In this document: positions 8,648 through 17,593 of the stretch, piece by piece
Layout: the number at the start of each line of letters is the position of its first letter
Numbering within the stretch: the first letter of the stretch is position 1
DNA from: JAAXHH01 sp965225915
GTDB lineage: Bacteria; JAAXHH01
Assembly: GCA_965225915.1 (NCBI GenBank)
Contig: OZ245326.1
Coordinates: forward strand, 3,286,001-3,350,000
Length of the DNA: 64,000 bases
Reading direction: 5' to 3'
Program-made: the position numbers and the translations under genes
Notes under the pieces: model-generated
The model's input: the letters and a program-made list of their open reading frames with translations, nothing else
Database searches by the model: none
Told to the model about the DNA's origin: nothing

Positions 8648-9898
8648 ATGCACGAGTCAGACACCCTTCAGGGAGCCTGGTCACGCCGGGGATTCATGAA
8701 AGGCGCGCTTACGGTTGGCGCGGCCGGCGTAGCCCTTTCCATGTCCGACAGGCTGGCGATGGCGACGCAGTTGATCTCGGGCGGTAAGCCCACGATCGAA
8801 GCCATACGAGGCGCCGGAGTAGAGCCGGGTCTCGTGAGAATGAGCCTGAATGAAAACCCGCTGGGTCCCTCGCCGCGGGCCATCGAGGCCATTGCGAATC
8901 GGATGTTCGGCGTAAACCGGTACGGCATGGAAATGAGCGATCTGATGCAGGCCCTGGCGACCTTTGACGGGGTGGAATTGCCCGAACCGGATAACAGCAT
9001 GCGGCGTTCGTTCTTCCGGCCACCTCCCGGTCCGTACATGGTGACCCCAGGATCCAGTCTTATCCTGAACCTGCTGTGCCTGGCCTACCTGAGCCGCGAA
9101 GGCGGAGAAGTCATCGAAGCCGAGTACGGATACGGTTCCGTTTCCCGTGCCGCCGGTGACTTTACTGACTTGTTCGGCGTTGACGTCAATATCGTGCGGG
9201 CGCCGATGACGGCGGAATACAAGCACGACCTCGATGGCATGGCCTCCCTGGTATCGGAGAAAACGTCGCTGGTGGTCATCACCAACCCGAACAATCCCAC
9301 GGGCACGCTGCTCCAGCCTGGCGAAATAGAAACCTTTATCAACAAGATCCCTTCGTCCGCTATCGTGGTCATCGACGAGGCCTACCTCCATTTCGCGGAG
9401 CAGGATCCGCTGCCCTCGGCTATACCGCTGGCAGTCAAGTACGACAACGTGGCCGTGGTCAGGACTTTTTCTAAGGCCTACGCGCTGGCTTCCCTGCGCC
9501 TGGGGTACTGCGTCGCCTCTCAGAAGATCCAGGACGAGATGCGGAAGTACTACCGGGAAGGACCGAACGCCCTGGCCAGCGTCGCCGGCGCCGCCGCGGT
9601 GCGCGACCTCGAGCATCTTCAGAAGTCCCGCGAAGCCGTTTGGGATTTCAAGAAGCGTTGTTACGCGGCCTTCGACGAGATGGGAATCGAATACCTCCCG
9701 TCCCAGGGAACCTTCATAATGGCCGATCTGAAACGGTCGGCGATGCAGGTGGTCCGGGAGATGCGATCTCGCAACGTTTGGATCAGCTCCAGGCGGCAAC
9801 GGGTCTTCCAGAACTGGATCAGGGTCTCCGCGGGTACGGAATCGGAAACCGAGGTCTTCCTCCAGACCCTCAAGGACGTTATGGCCCGATCCATCTGA
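8648..9898 (+). CDS. PLP-dependent class I/II aminotransferase (HisC-like) with Tat signal
   Basis: Fold-type I aminotransferase of 416 residues. The ATG at 8648 follows AAGGAG with good spacing and exposes a twin-arginine motif SRRGFMK (12-18) and a hydrophobic stretch ending near AMA (36-39). Catalytic features are intact: NPNNPTG, D243 in VVIDEAY for the pyridine nitrogen, and the Schiff-base K276 in TFSKAYALASLRLGY. The mature part resembles histidinol-phosphate aminotransferases, but export before folding-dependent PLP loading fits the Tat route and argues against a biosynthetic role. It stands alone and ends in a strong terminator. Confidence 0.88.
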   Translation: MHESDTLQGAWSRRGFMKGALTVGAAGVALSMSDRLAMATQLISGGKPTIEAIRGAGVEPGLVRMSLNENPLGPSPRAIEAIANRMFGVNRYGMEMSDLMQALATFDGVELPEPDNSMRRSFFRPPPGPYMVTPGSSLILNLLCLAYLSREGGEVIEAEYGYGSVSRAAGDFTDLFGVDVNIVRAPMTAEYKHDLDGMASLVSEKTSLVVITNPNNPTGTLLQPGEIETFINKIPSSAIVVIDEAYLHFAEQDPLPSAIPLAVKYDNVAVVRTFSKAYALASLRLGYCVASQKIQDEMRKYYREGPNALASVAGAAAVRDLEHLQKSREAVWDFKKRCYAAFDEMGIEYLPSQGTFIMADLKRSAMQVVREMRSRNVWISSRRQRVFQNWIRVSAGTESETEVFLQTLKDVMARSI

Positions 9899-9934
9899 CA
9901 CGCTGGTATGGTCCATCGGGCGGTCTGATTGAAA

Positions 9935-9980
9935 CAAACTAAAAGGGCGGGGAATTCGATCTCCCCGCCCTTTTAGTTTG
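9935..9980. terminator. Bidirectional rho-independent terminator
   Basis: An 18-bp perfect stem (9935-9952 with 9963-9980) and a 10-base loop sit between the convergent aminotransferase and ftsH genes. The stem has a GC core flanked by AAAA/TTTT on both sides, so it can work in both directions. Confidence 0.92.
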
Positions 9981-10014
9981 TGTATGCCTACTTGCTTCCT
10001 CTAACGTCCTGCCT

Positions 10015-12189
10015 CTAACTCCCCTTCGGCGATTCTACGGCGGCGTCGACTTCACGGGACTCGGACACCGGTTCCTGTCCTGGTGTTTCTACCGTTACCG
10101 CTCCGTTTCCGTCCGTCGGCTTCGATTCAGACGCGGTTTGGTCTTCCGGCTTTATCGTCAAATCCATGTGGCCATCGTCCAAGTTTGTCTGTGCCTCTGC
10201 GGTTACCGCCGACTCTGTGGTTACCGCCGACTCTGTGGTTTCCGCCGACTCTGTGGTTACCGCTGACTCTGTGGTTTCGCTCGCCGCGGGATTCCGAGGA
10301 TCGGTTTCTCCGTAGATGAGTTTGGCCACTTCGTCCCGCGAGAGCGAATCGCGCTCCAGCAGGGCCTTGGCCACGATGTGAAGCTTGGGCTCGTGGTCTC
10401 TGAGCAGTTTTTCCACTCTATCTCCGGCGTCGATCACGAACCGCTGGATCTCCTGGTCGATGCGGTGGGCGGTCGTTTCGCTGTAATTCGGCTGGTGAGC
10501 GAAATCCCGGCCGAGGAAGACCTCGTGTTCCTTCTCGCCCAGCGCCGTGGCGCCCAGTTCCTCGCTCATCCCCCAGTCACATACCATGTGGCGGCTGATC
10601 CGGGTGACCTGTTCAATGTCGCTCTGCGCGCCTGAAGTGACCTCGTCGAACACGATCAGTTCGGCCGCCCGGCCTCCCAGCGCCGCGGCCATCGTGCCCA
10701 GGCAGTACGAACGGGACTGGAGGTAGCGCTCCTCCGGTAGGGAAATGGTCACCCCCAGGCCCTTGCCCTGCGGCAGGATCGACACCTTGTGCAACGGGTC
10801 GATTTCGGGGATTAGTTCGAAGGCGAGAGCGTGACCGGCCTCATGGTAGGCCACGATCTCACGTTCCTTGTCGCTGATCACCAGGTGCCTCTTCGAACCC
10901 ATCACCATCTTTTCTTTCGCTTCTTCGAAATCGTCGTTCGTTACCGAGGCGCGGTCGTATCTCGCCGCGATAAGCGCCGCCTCGTTCACCATGTTGGCAA
11001 GGTCCGCGCCAACCATACCGGGCACGCCCTTGGCCAGTACATCCAGCTTGACGGAATCGTCAAGCGGTATGTTGCGACTCTTCACGTGAATCTGCAGGAT
11101 CTTTTCACGACCCACGACATCGGGCCGGTCGACGACGATGTGCCGGTCGAAGCGGCCGGGGCGAAGGAGTGCGGGATCGAGGACGTCCGGCCGGTTCGTC
11201 GCGCCGATCACGATGATGGATTCCGTTTTCTCGAATCCGTCCAGGCCTACCAGCAACTGGTTCAGGGTCTGCTCTCTCTCGTCGTGCCCGCCGCCCAGTC
11301 CAGCGCCCCTGTGGCGGCCGATGGCATCGATCTCATCGATGAATATGATACACGGGGCATTCTGCCGGGCCTGGTCGAAGAGGTCCCGTACCCGGGAGGC
11401 GCCGACACCGACGAACATCTCGACGAAGTCGGATCCGCTCATGCTGAAGAAAGGCACGCCCGCTTCGCCCGCCACGGCCTTGGCAAGCAACGTCTTACCC
11501 GTACCCGGCGGTCCCAGCAACAGGGCGCCCTTGGGAATCCGGGCGCCCAGGGCGTGGAACTTTTCCGGGCTCTTCAGGAATTCCACGATTTCCTGCAGGT
11601 CGCGCTTGGCTTCTACCACGCCGGCCACGTCGGCGAAGGTTATGGCGGGACGGTCTTCGACGATCATTTTCGCGCGGCTCTTTCCGAAGGAAAACATGCC
11701 GCGCTGGCCCGATTGCATCTGGCGCAGGATGAATATCCAGAACCCGATCAACAGCAGCCAGGGCAGAGCGGCGATGAGATAGCTGGCCCAGTTGGTGGCC
11801 TCCGGTTCGGCCGTCACCATGACGTTCCTGGCCATGAGATCAGACACCAGTGTAGGATCGTCGAAGGGGATGTATACCTTGAATTCCCGCAGACTTTGGT
11901 TCGAGCCCTCGATCACCGTCGACGAGTCCTGACGCAGCAAGCCCGTGATCAGTTTCTCGGTGATGATGACTTGCTCGATATTATCGGCTTCGAGAAACTG
12001 CTGGAACTCGGTGTACGACACCGTTACGGTGCTATCGCCCCGCTTGGGCAGGAACTGGGCCGCCATCAGGAAAAAAAGGAAGAGGACGAGCCAGATCAGG
12101 ATCGACCGGTTCTTTTTCGATTTGTCGGGCTGAGGCTGCCGTTCGTTTCGGGGTGGGGGTTGTTTTCGTTCGTGGGGAGGTTGGGACAT
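10015..12189 (-). CDS. ftsH: ATP-dependent zinc metalloprotease FtsH
   Basis: Membrane-anchored AAA+ protease for quality control (724 residues). Two N-terminal spans (about 29-46 and 138-155) bracket a periplasmic domain. Then come Walker A GPPGTGKT, Walker B IIFIDEID, the second region of homology (ATNRPDVLDPALLRPGRFD) and the zinc site HEAGH. The first 28 residues are Pro/Gln/Lys-rich. The C-terminal 80 residues are low-complexity, with Thr/Glu/Ser/Ala repeats and acidic tail, longer than the usual 610-650-residue protein. Located 39 bases after an ECF sigma gene and probably co-transcribed with it. Confidence 0.97.
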   Translation of the reverse strand: MSQPPHERKQPPPRNERQPQPDKSKKNRSILIWLVLFLFFLMAAQFLPKRGDSTVTVSYTEFQQFLEADNIEQVIITEKLITGLLRQDSSTVIEGSNQSLREFKVYIPFDDPTLVSDLMARNVMVTAEPEATNWASYLIAALPWLLLIGFWIFILRQMQSGQRGMFSFGKSRAKMIVEDRPAITFADVAGVVEAKRDLQEIVEFLKSPEKFHALGARIPKGALLLGPPGTGKTLLAKAVAGEAGVPFFSMSGSDFVEMFVGVGASRVRDLFDQARQNAPCIIFIDEIDAIGRHRGAGLGGGHDEREQTLNQLLVGLDGFEKTESIIVIGATNRPDVLDPALLRPGRFDRHIVVDRPDVVGREKILQIHVKSRNIPLDDSVKLDVLAKGVPGMVGADLANMVNEAALIAARYDRASVTNDDFEEAKEKMVMGSKRHLVISDKEREIVAYHEAGHALAFELIPEIDPLHKVSILPQGKGLGVTISLPEERYLQSRSYCLGTMAAALGGRAAELIVFDEVTSGAQSDIEQVTRISRHMVCDWGMSEELGATALGEKEHEVFLGRDFAHQPNYSETTAHRIDQEIQRFVIDAGDRVEKLLRDHEPKLHIVAKALLERDSLSRDEVAKLIYGETDPRNPAASETTESAVTTESAETTESAVTTESAVTAEAQTNLDDGHMDLTIKPEDQTASESKPTDGNGAVTVETPGQEPVSESREVDAAVESPKGS
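10193..10282. repeat. 18-bp tandem repeats inside the ftsH C-terminal tail
   Basis: About five units of GACTCTGTGGTTACCGCC. Clear copies lie at 10211, 10229 and 10247, with diverged ones on each side. They encode six-residue steps of the type TTESAV on the minus strand. Confidence 0.85.
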
Positions 12190-12228
12190 TCGTTTAGAAG
12201 ACCTCGGTTCGTTCGTCGTGTTGGAGTT

Positions 12229-12834
12229 TTAGAAACCGGTGCAAATCGGTGCGGCGACGATCAGGTGCCTGAGGTCCAGGCTTCCCTCGGCCGGGTACTG
12301 GGACCAGTTCCTGAATATGCTACGCAACTTGCTTCGTGCGTCCGACAACCTGCGTTTTACGGTTCCAACGGGGACGTTCATCCTCGTGCTGACCTCGTCA
12401 CAGGAATAACCTGTGAAATAGTACATGTCCACGGTTCGCCTGAGCGCCTGTGAAAGCGTGTCAACCGCTCTCTGCACCCTGCGGTTTTTCGCCCGCTTCA
12501 GGTGCTCGTCTCCCGGCCAGGCGGGTTCCCCGTGCTGGACCTCTGACCACTCTTCTCCCTGGTTTTTCCGGTCAACCAAATGGGCGAAGCACCGGTTGCG
12601 TGCGATAACGCGCAGCCACTGCGGAAACCGGTCGCGTTCACGCAGGGACGACAGTCGCTGATAAGCGGAAAGCCAGATATCCTGTACGATGTCCTGCTCG
12701 TCCTGACGGTTTCTGACCATGACCCCGACGATTCGTTTGATCTCGCGATCGTACCGATTGACCAGCATTTCGAAATCGTCCGGACAGCCGTTCAGTACGT
12801 TTTCGATGATGATCCCGTCCGTGGTATGCGCCAT
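12229..12834 (-). CDS. ECF-type RNA polymerase sigma factor
   Basis: Sigma-70 family, extracytoplasmic-function group, 201 residues. Region 2 shows ENVLNGCPDDFEMLVNRYD and DEQDIVQDIWLSAYQRL. Region 4 shows LRRTVDMYYFTGYSCDEVST with the helix-turn-helix RMNVPVGTVKRRLSDARSKL. No anti-sigma gene is adjacent: downstream is ftsH and upstream is the AGCS symporter on the same strand, 147 bases away. A membrane protease next to an ECF sigma could be linked to its activation or turnover, but that is inference. SD before the ATG is weak. Confidence 0.93.
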   Translation of the reverse strand: MAHTTDGIIIENVLNGCPDDFEMLVNRYDREIKRIVGVMVRNRQDEQDIVQDIWLSAYQRLSSLRERDRFPQWLRVIARNRCFAHLVDRKNQGEEWSEVQHGEPAWPGDEHLKRAKNRRVQRAVDTLSQALRRTVDMYYFTGYSCDEVSTRMNVPVGTVKRRLSDARSKLRSIFRNWSQYPAEGSLDLRHLIVAAPICTGF

Positions 12835-12981
12835 GTCGTGTATCCCGGGTATCGCGTTCTATCCCATTCTCAACTGAAAACACACCTGTCTACTATACTA
12901 AGAGGCCGCGTAACGGAAAATAGTTCGGTTTTTTCGCACCGAATGGACCCGGCGACAATATACCCGAAATACTCGGCCTCG

Positions 12982-14325
12982 TCAAGCAGCTCCGGCGGTC
13001 CGCTCGTTGACGGTTATCACGCGTATTTCCCGGGTCAAACCGATCAATCCCACGAGATTGGGAAACATCATGCAGGCAACCATGATATCGCCCAGGTCCC
13101 AGATAACCCGCGCTTCGTAAACGGCCCCGAAAAAGGCGGCCGCACACCAGATTATCCGGATACCCCAGACCACGCCCCGGGAATCCGTAACGAACCTCAA
13201 ACCCTGCTCGGCATAATAAGACCAGGTGGTCATCGTCGTGAATCCGAACATTAAGGCGCAGAGCGCGACGATGGCTCCGCCGAAGGGGATCTCCGTATTG
13301 AGCGCGGAGGCTACGAGCGCGGAACTGATTTCGCCGTTGTGCCACACGCCGGCGATGACTACGGTTACCGCGGTCATGGAGCACACGACGATCGTGTCGA
13401 TGAATACTCCGATCATCGAAATGTACCCCTGTCGTACCGGGTTGCTCGTCTGCGCGGCGCTGTGGGCAATCCCCGCGCTTCCGAGACCAGCTTCGCTGGA
13501 GATGACGCCCCTGCGAATGCCGTACTGTACCGTCCGGGCAATGGTGGCGCCGGCGAATCCCCCGACCGCCGCAACAGGGGTGAACGCGCTCTCCACGATC
13601 AGCAAGAGGGCCGCCGGCAGCGCGTCGAGGTGCATGAATACTACGTAACCCACGCTGGCCGCGTAGACGAGCACCATGGTGGGGACGAGCTTTTCGGCGA
13701 CGAGGCCGATGCGCTTGATCCCACCGATCACGACCACTGCCAGGATGGCGGCAAGCAAGACACCGGTGATCCAGGTGGAGACGTTGAACTGGGTGTTCAG
13801 CACCAGGGCGATGGAATTCGCCTGTCCGATATTCCCGCCGCCCAGGCCGCCCAGCGTGGCGCAGATGGCGAACACCGCACCAACAGTGGGAAGGTTCAGT
13901 CCTTCCTTCAGATAGGACATGGGGCCGCCGAGCATGAGGCCATCCCGGGTCTTTCCCCGGTATTTCAGGGCGAGCACGGTTTCAGCGTATTTCGTTGCCA
14001 TGCCCAGCGGAGCCATGGCCGCCATCCAGAAAGCCGCGCCAGGTCCACCGACCGCGATGGCCGTCGCCACGCCCGCGATGTTACCGTTGCCGATGGTGGC
14101 TGCCATGGCGGTGGTAAGCGCCTGGAAGGGCGATATGTCGCCGGCATCCCGCTCGCCCTTGTCACGCCGTAGCGCACCCCGCATCACGAGCCGAATGGCC
14201 GTGCCGAACTTGCGGAACTGGACCCCGCGGCTGGCCACGGTAAGCATGAGACCCAGGACGGCGAGTACGCCGATCGTCCAGGGTCCCCACATGAAATCGG
14301 ATATCACGCGCAGGACTTCATCCAT
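12982..14325 (-). CDS. Sodium:alanine/glycine symporter, AGCS family
   Basis: Multi-span inner-membrane amino-acid/sodium symporter of 447 residues, normal family size. Recognisable by the N-terminal WGPWTIGVLAVLGLMLTVAS, the conserved FQALTTAMAATIGNGNIAG loop and the GAAFWMAAMAPLGMATKYAE segment. The ATG at 14325 has GAGG seven bases upstream. It is divergent from the oxidoreductase at 14531. Confidence 0.93.
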   Translation of the reverse strand: MDEVLRVISDFMWGPWTIGVLAVLGLMLTVASRGVQFRKFGTAIRLVMRGALRRDKGERDAGDISPFQALTTAMAATIGNGNIAGVATAIAVGGPGAAFWMAAMAPLGMATKYAETVLALKYRGKTRDGLMLGGPMSYLKEGLNLPTVGAVFAICATLGGLGGGNIGQANSIALVLNTQFNVSTWITGVLLAAILAVVVIGGIKRIGLVAEKLVPTMVLVYAASVGYVVFMHLDALPAALLLIVESAFTPVAAVGGFAGATIARTVQYGIRRGVISSEAGLGSAGIAHSAAQTSNPVRQGYISMIGVFIDTIVVCSMTAVTVVIAGVWHNGEISSALVASALNTEIPFGGAIVALCALMFGFTTMTTWSYYAEQGLRFVTDSRGVVWGIRIIWCAAAFFGAVYEARVIWDLGDIMVACMMFPNLVGLIGLTREIRVITVNERTAGAA

Positions 14326-14530
14326 GGCGTACCTCTTTCGCTGGCGGCGAATTGTCGGTGTTGAGGAAACAGCTCAATTCCGGAATCAGGTTTAATCTAC
14401 TGCGCTTCACGGGCGAAACAAGGTGAAAGTAATGGGTACGTCCACCGTAGAGCACCTGTTTTTGTTGTCACCCGGGTAGGGGCGTTTTATCTTGGATGTT
14501 CGCATTGATCTCGGTTCAGACGGAGTATCC

Positions 14531-15673
14531 ATGTCCGACCGCACCTACGGCGTGCTGCTGGTCAGTTTCAGCAAACACGGCCACCAGAGCAGTTTCGTTC
14601 CCGCCTTCGCTGAACATCCCCGTATCCGGATCGTCGGGGTCGCGGACGACGAGGATATCGACCCGTATCTCAAACCATTGAACGTTTCCTGGGCCGAGCG
14701 GTTGGGCGTGCCCTATCACGAGGACATCGAATCGGCCGTGCGGCGAGTCGACGTCGACATCGTGAGCATCGGTCACGAAATCGAGCGGCGGGCTGAAATC
14801 GCCACGCTAGCTGCAGGCGCCGGAAAGCATCTCTGGATCGACAAGTTCATCGGCGCCAATAGGTCGGAATGCCATGAAGTGGTCGACGCTGTCAAACGGT
14901 CAGGCGTCACAACAATCATTCCCAGTTACATTTACAACGATCTTGTCAACCAAAGCAGAAAAATGATTGAAACGGGATACCTGGGTGAATTGAGGGCGAT
15001 GCATGTCGACATCCTGTTCGGAAAGGGAATTCCCCGGTCGATTTCGAGTGATCAACGAAAACCCGGTTTTCTTCCACCGGGACGCTGGAAGTTTCCCGAC
15101 ATCAAGCGAGAGATACTGACTGTGGGCGCTTACGCCGTGGCCCTGGTGCAGCAGTGTTTTGATCCCATTGTCGAAGTATTCGGCCAGGGCGGCGCCTATT
15201 TTTTCCCGGAACACGCCGCCCATGGCGCGGACGACTTCGGGACGCTGTCCCTCGTGGACCGGTCCGGCCGGGTGGCCACGATATCCGCCGGACGGAACGG
15301 AATCGCGTCTCACGGCGCGGGCGGGCCGAACCAGACCTTTCTCTTCGGCACGAGGGGTACGGGACGGGTGGACGGAAAACGACCCGGTATCGATACCCAC
15401 CTGAGAAACCGGATCGTGGATGGCGATTTCAGCGTCGACGATGACGATCCCATGCAGTGGCACAGCGGTCCTCCGACCCTTTTGACCTCCACGGGACCGG
15501 ACTTCACCCGAGCAGCCCTGGAAGACCTGGTCCGCGCGCTGGACACCGGCGGCAGTCCGCGTTTCACCGTTCGGGACGCGCGGGACCACATGGAAGTTCT
15601 GTTGGCCGGTTACGACTCGATCGTGCAGGACCGGCCCGTGCGTATTTCCATGCGAGGCAAGGAGGCCCTGTGA
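14531..15673 (+). CDS. Gfo/Idh/MocA family NAD(P)-dependent oxidoreductase
   Basis: Cytoplasmic sugar or inositol dehydrogenase-like protein of 380 residues. The ATG at 14531 has GGAG six bases upstream and is preferred over an in-frame TTG at 14492. A Rossmann start (YGVLLVSFSKHGHQS) lacks the typical GxGxxG, which is unusual. The family motif for the active site appears as WIDKFIGAN where most members have EKP, so the lysine is at WIDK. The GTG of the next gene overlaps its stop (GTGA), so the two products probably work together. The substrate is unknown. Confidence 0.82.
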   Translation: MSDRTYGVLLVSFSKHGHQSSFVPAFAEHPRIRIVGVADDEDIDPYLKPLNVSWAERLGVPYHEDIESAVRRVDVDIVSIGHEIERRAEIATLAAGAGKHLWIDKFIGANRSECHEVVDAVKRSGVTTIIPSYIYNDLVNQSRKMIETGYLGELRAMHVDILFGKGIPRSISSDQRKPGFLPPGRWKFPDIKREILTVGAYAVALVQQCFDPIVEVFGQGGAYFFPEHAAHGADDFGTLSLVDRSGRVATISAGRNGIASHGAGGPNQTFLFGTRGTGRVDGKRPGIDTHLRNRIVDGDFSVDDDDPMQWHSGPPTLLTSTGPDFTRAALEDLVRALDTGGSPRFTVRDARDHMEVLLAGYDSIVQDRPVRISMRGKEAL

Positions 15674-16545
15674 AGCCAATAGACGGGTTGGTGATCGGCA
15701 GCCTCCAGGACTACGACCCCTATAGGGAAGACATCGAACAGCAGGAAGGGGTGGTCTTCGCACAGGTACCCGGTGGTCCGCGCGGTGCCGACCGAGGAGG
15801 CGATTTCGGTAGTGAGAAGCTCCTGGAAACACTGCCTGGCGCGCTCGACGAATACCGGCCCGGGAGGGCCCTGTTCCTTTCGCCCTACCGGGGCATGGCC
15901 GCGGATGTGGCCCGTTTGATGGATAGCGGAGTCGACGTGCGAACCACCGGCCCACTGCCCGTTCGCTCCCGTGATTTGCACCCTCCCATCGCGGAATTAC
16001 ACCGGTCTGATCCCAATTTTCGGGTGATGTCGGAGGCGAGCCGCCACACCGATTTCGGTGATCCGGTATACCTGAGGATAATCTCATCTCCGGAAGGCGG
16101 AAAGTGGAGTAAATGGTGGTGTGCCTTCCGGTCGTGCCGGATGGCATCGGCACTGCTGGATGCTCCCTTGCGCCGAATATACGTCGCTGTGGCGGGTAAG
16201 GCGGCCCGGATGCATGTGACCATCACGCTGAAGACAGACCGAAATTCCACCGGGCATCTGCTGGTCGCGCCGAATGTGTCCAGACTGCAGGGCGACCTGT
16301 TTCTCCTGGGAACCGGCGGTACGCTCACAGATGATTCCCTGCTCAACCAGCCGGGGATGTACGGGAAATCGGACTACCGCATGTTGTCGAGGCCGGCCCG
16401 GCGGCGCCTGGCCGATTTGTGGCACGACGACGCAATGATCTCTCTGGACGGCGATGAACAGCGGTTCTATCGCCATCTCCTCCGCGCGATCGGCAACTCG
16501 GCCGGATCGGGTAAAGGGATTTGCCTGGAATACCCCGTGGCCTGA
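15670..16545 (+). CDS. Unknown protein, companion of the upstream oxidoreductase
   Basis: A 291-residue protein starting at GTG 15670, which overlaps the preceding stop codon by four bases and has a strong AAGGAG. I do not recognise a family. The N-terminal third, with LVIGSLQDYDPYREDIEQ and RALFLSPYRGMAADVARLMD, reads like a Rossmann-like or response-type alpha/beta fold. The middle (about 175-215) is basic and Trp-rich, and no signal peptide or membrane span is seen. The tight coupling suggests it acts with the Gfo/Idh enzyme, possibly as an accessory subunit or a second step on the same substrate. Confidence 0.65.
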   Translation: MKPIDGLVIGSLQDYDPYREDIEQQEGVVFAQVPGGPRGADRGGDFGSEKLLETLPGALDEYRPGRALFLSPYRGMAADVARLMDSGVDVRTTGPLPVRSRDLHPPIAELHRSDPNFRVMSEASRHTDFGDPVYLRIISSPEGGKWSKWWCAFRSCRMASALLDAPLRRIYVAVAGKAARMHVTITLKTDRNSTGHLLVAPNVSRLQGDLFLLGTGGTLTDDSLLNQPGMYGKSDYRMLSRPARRRLADLWHDDAMISLDGDEQRFYRHLLRAIGNSAGSGKGICLEYPVA

Positions 16546-16603
16546 TCGATTCGTGTCCGGATTTGAGGGAGTGCATTGTGTACTATAAGGATTTCGTGAT
16601 ACA

Positions 16604-17593
16604 ATGACTGTAATTCCATCATCCGCTACTGGTATCGAATTGAAAGAGGCCGGTCATGCGTCTCTCCCCTTTCTCAGGCGCATGCTGAAGAACCCCATGG
16701 TCTGTGCGGGTGGCGGCATGGTACTTTCCCTGGTGATAGTGGCGGTAGCCGCGCCGGTCCTCACCGGGCTGGAATACCTTCAAGACCCCATGCGACAATT
16801 GCCTGAAGGCCTGGACGCCGACGGGTTGCCCATTCCACCCGGCGACCGGTTCCTGCTCGGTACGGACCATCTCGGACGCGATATGCTGGCCCGCCTGGTT
16901 CATGGGACCCGCATCTCACTCTTCGTGGGTGTCGTGGCCATGCTCACGGCCGTATGTGTCGGGGTGACTGTGGGCCTGCTCGCGGGATACCGCGGCGGTT
17001 GGGTCAATACCGTGCTCATGCGCGGGACCGACGTGATGATGACGATTCCCGGCCTGCTCCTGGCCATCGCCTTCGCCGGACTGATGGACGGGCGCGTCAT
17101 CCACCTGCACCCCGAATCGCTGGACTGGCATGGGCTGGATATCCCGCTGAAACGGGGACTGGTCAGCGTGTTCCTCGTCATCGGACTGGTCAGCTGGACC
17201 TGGATCGCCCGGACCATTCGAGCCCAGGTCCTGATCCTGAAAACCAGGGAGTTCGTCACGTCATCCCGGGCCATCGGTTGTTCGGATGTCCGCATCATGT
17301 TACGACACCTGCTTCCCAACATACTTCCCCTGATCATCGTTCTTGGATCCCTGGCCACGGCGAACACCGTACTGCTCGACGCCGGTTTGAGCTATCTCGG
17401 GGTCGGCGTGCCGCCGCCCGCGCCTTCGTGGGGCACCATGATCGCGGAAGGACAGCCTTACTTCATCGTCTCCCCGCACCTGACCGTGGCGCCCGGTCTG
17501 TCCATTATCGTGGCCGTGGTGGGATTCAACCTGCTGGGCCAGGGCCTGCAAGAGGTGCTGGATCCCTACGTGAAGGAGGGACAGGGAGGATGA
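16604..17593 (+). CDS. ABC transporter permease, DppC type
   Basis: Inner-membrane permease of 329 residues. The signature GTDHLGRDMLARLVHGTRIS opens the transmembrane domain. The coupling loop is SSRAIGCSDVRIMLRHLLPN, and the end LGQGLQEVLDPYV is typical of DppC. Its stop overlaps the start of the receptor gene (ATGA). An AAGGA lies 13 bases before the ATG. First gene of a three-gene transporter without ATPases. Confidence 0.92.
   Translation: MTVIPSSATGIELKEAGHASLPFLRRMLKNPMVCAGGGMVLSLVIVAVAAPVLTGLEYLQDPMRQLPEGLDADGLPIPPGDRFLLGTDHLGRDMLARLVHGTRISLFVGVVAMLTAVCVGVTVGLLAGYRGGWVNTVLMRGTDVMMTIPGLLLAIAFAGLMDGRVIHLHPESLDWHGLDIPLKRGLVSVFLVIGLVSWTWIARTIRAQVLILKTREFVTSSRAIGCSDVRIMLRHLLPNILPLIIVLGSLATANTVLLDAGLSYLGVGVPPPAPSWGTMIAEGQPYFIVSPHLTVAPGLSIIVAVVGFNLLGQGLQEVLDPYVKEGQGG

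Noticed and set aside
10831..12453. 540-codon open frame on the plus strand
   Set aside because: Antisense to ftsH and the sigma factor, spanning two real genes; no signal or motif.
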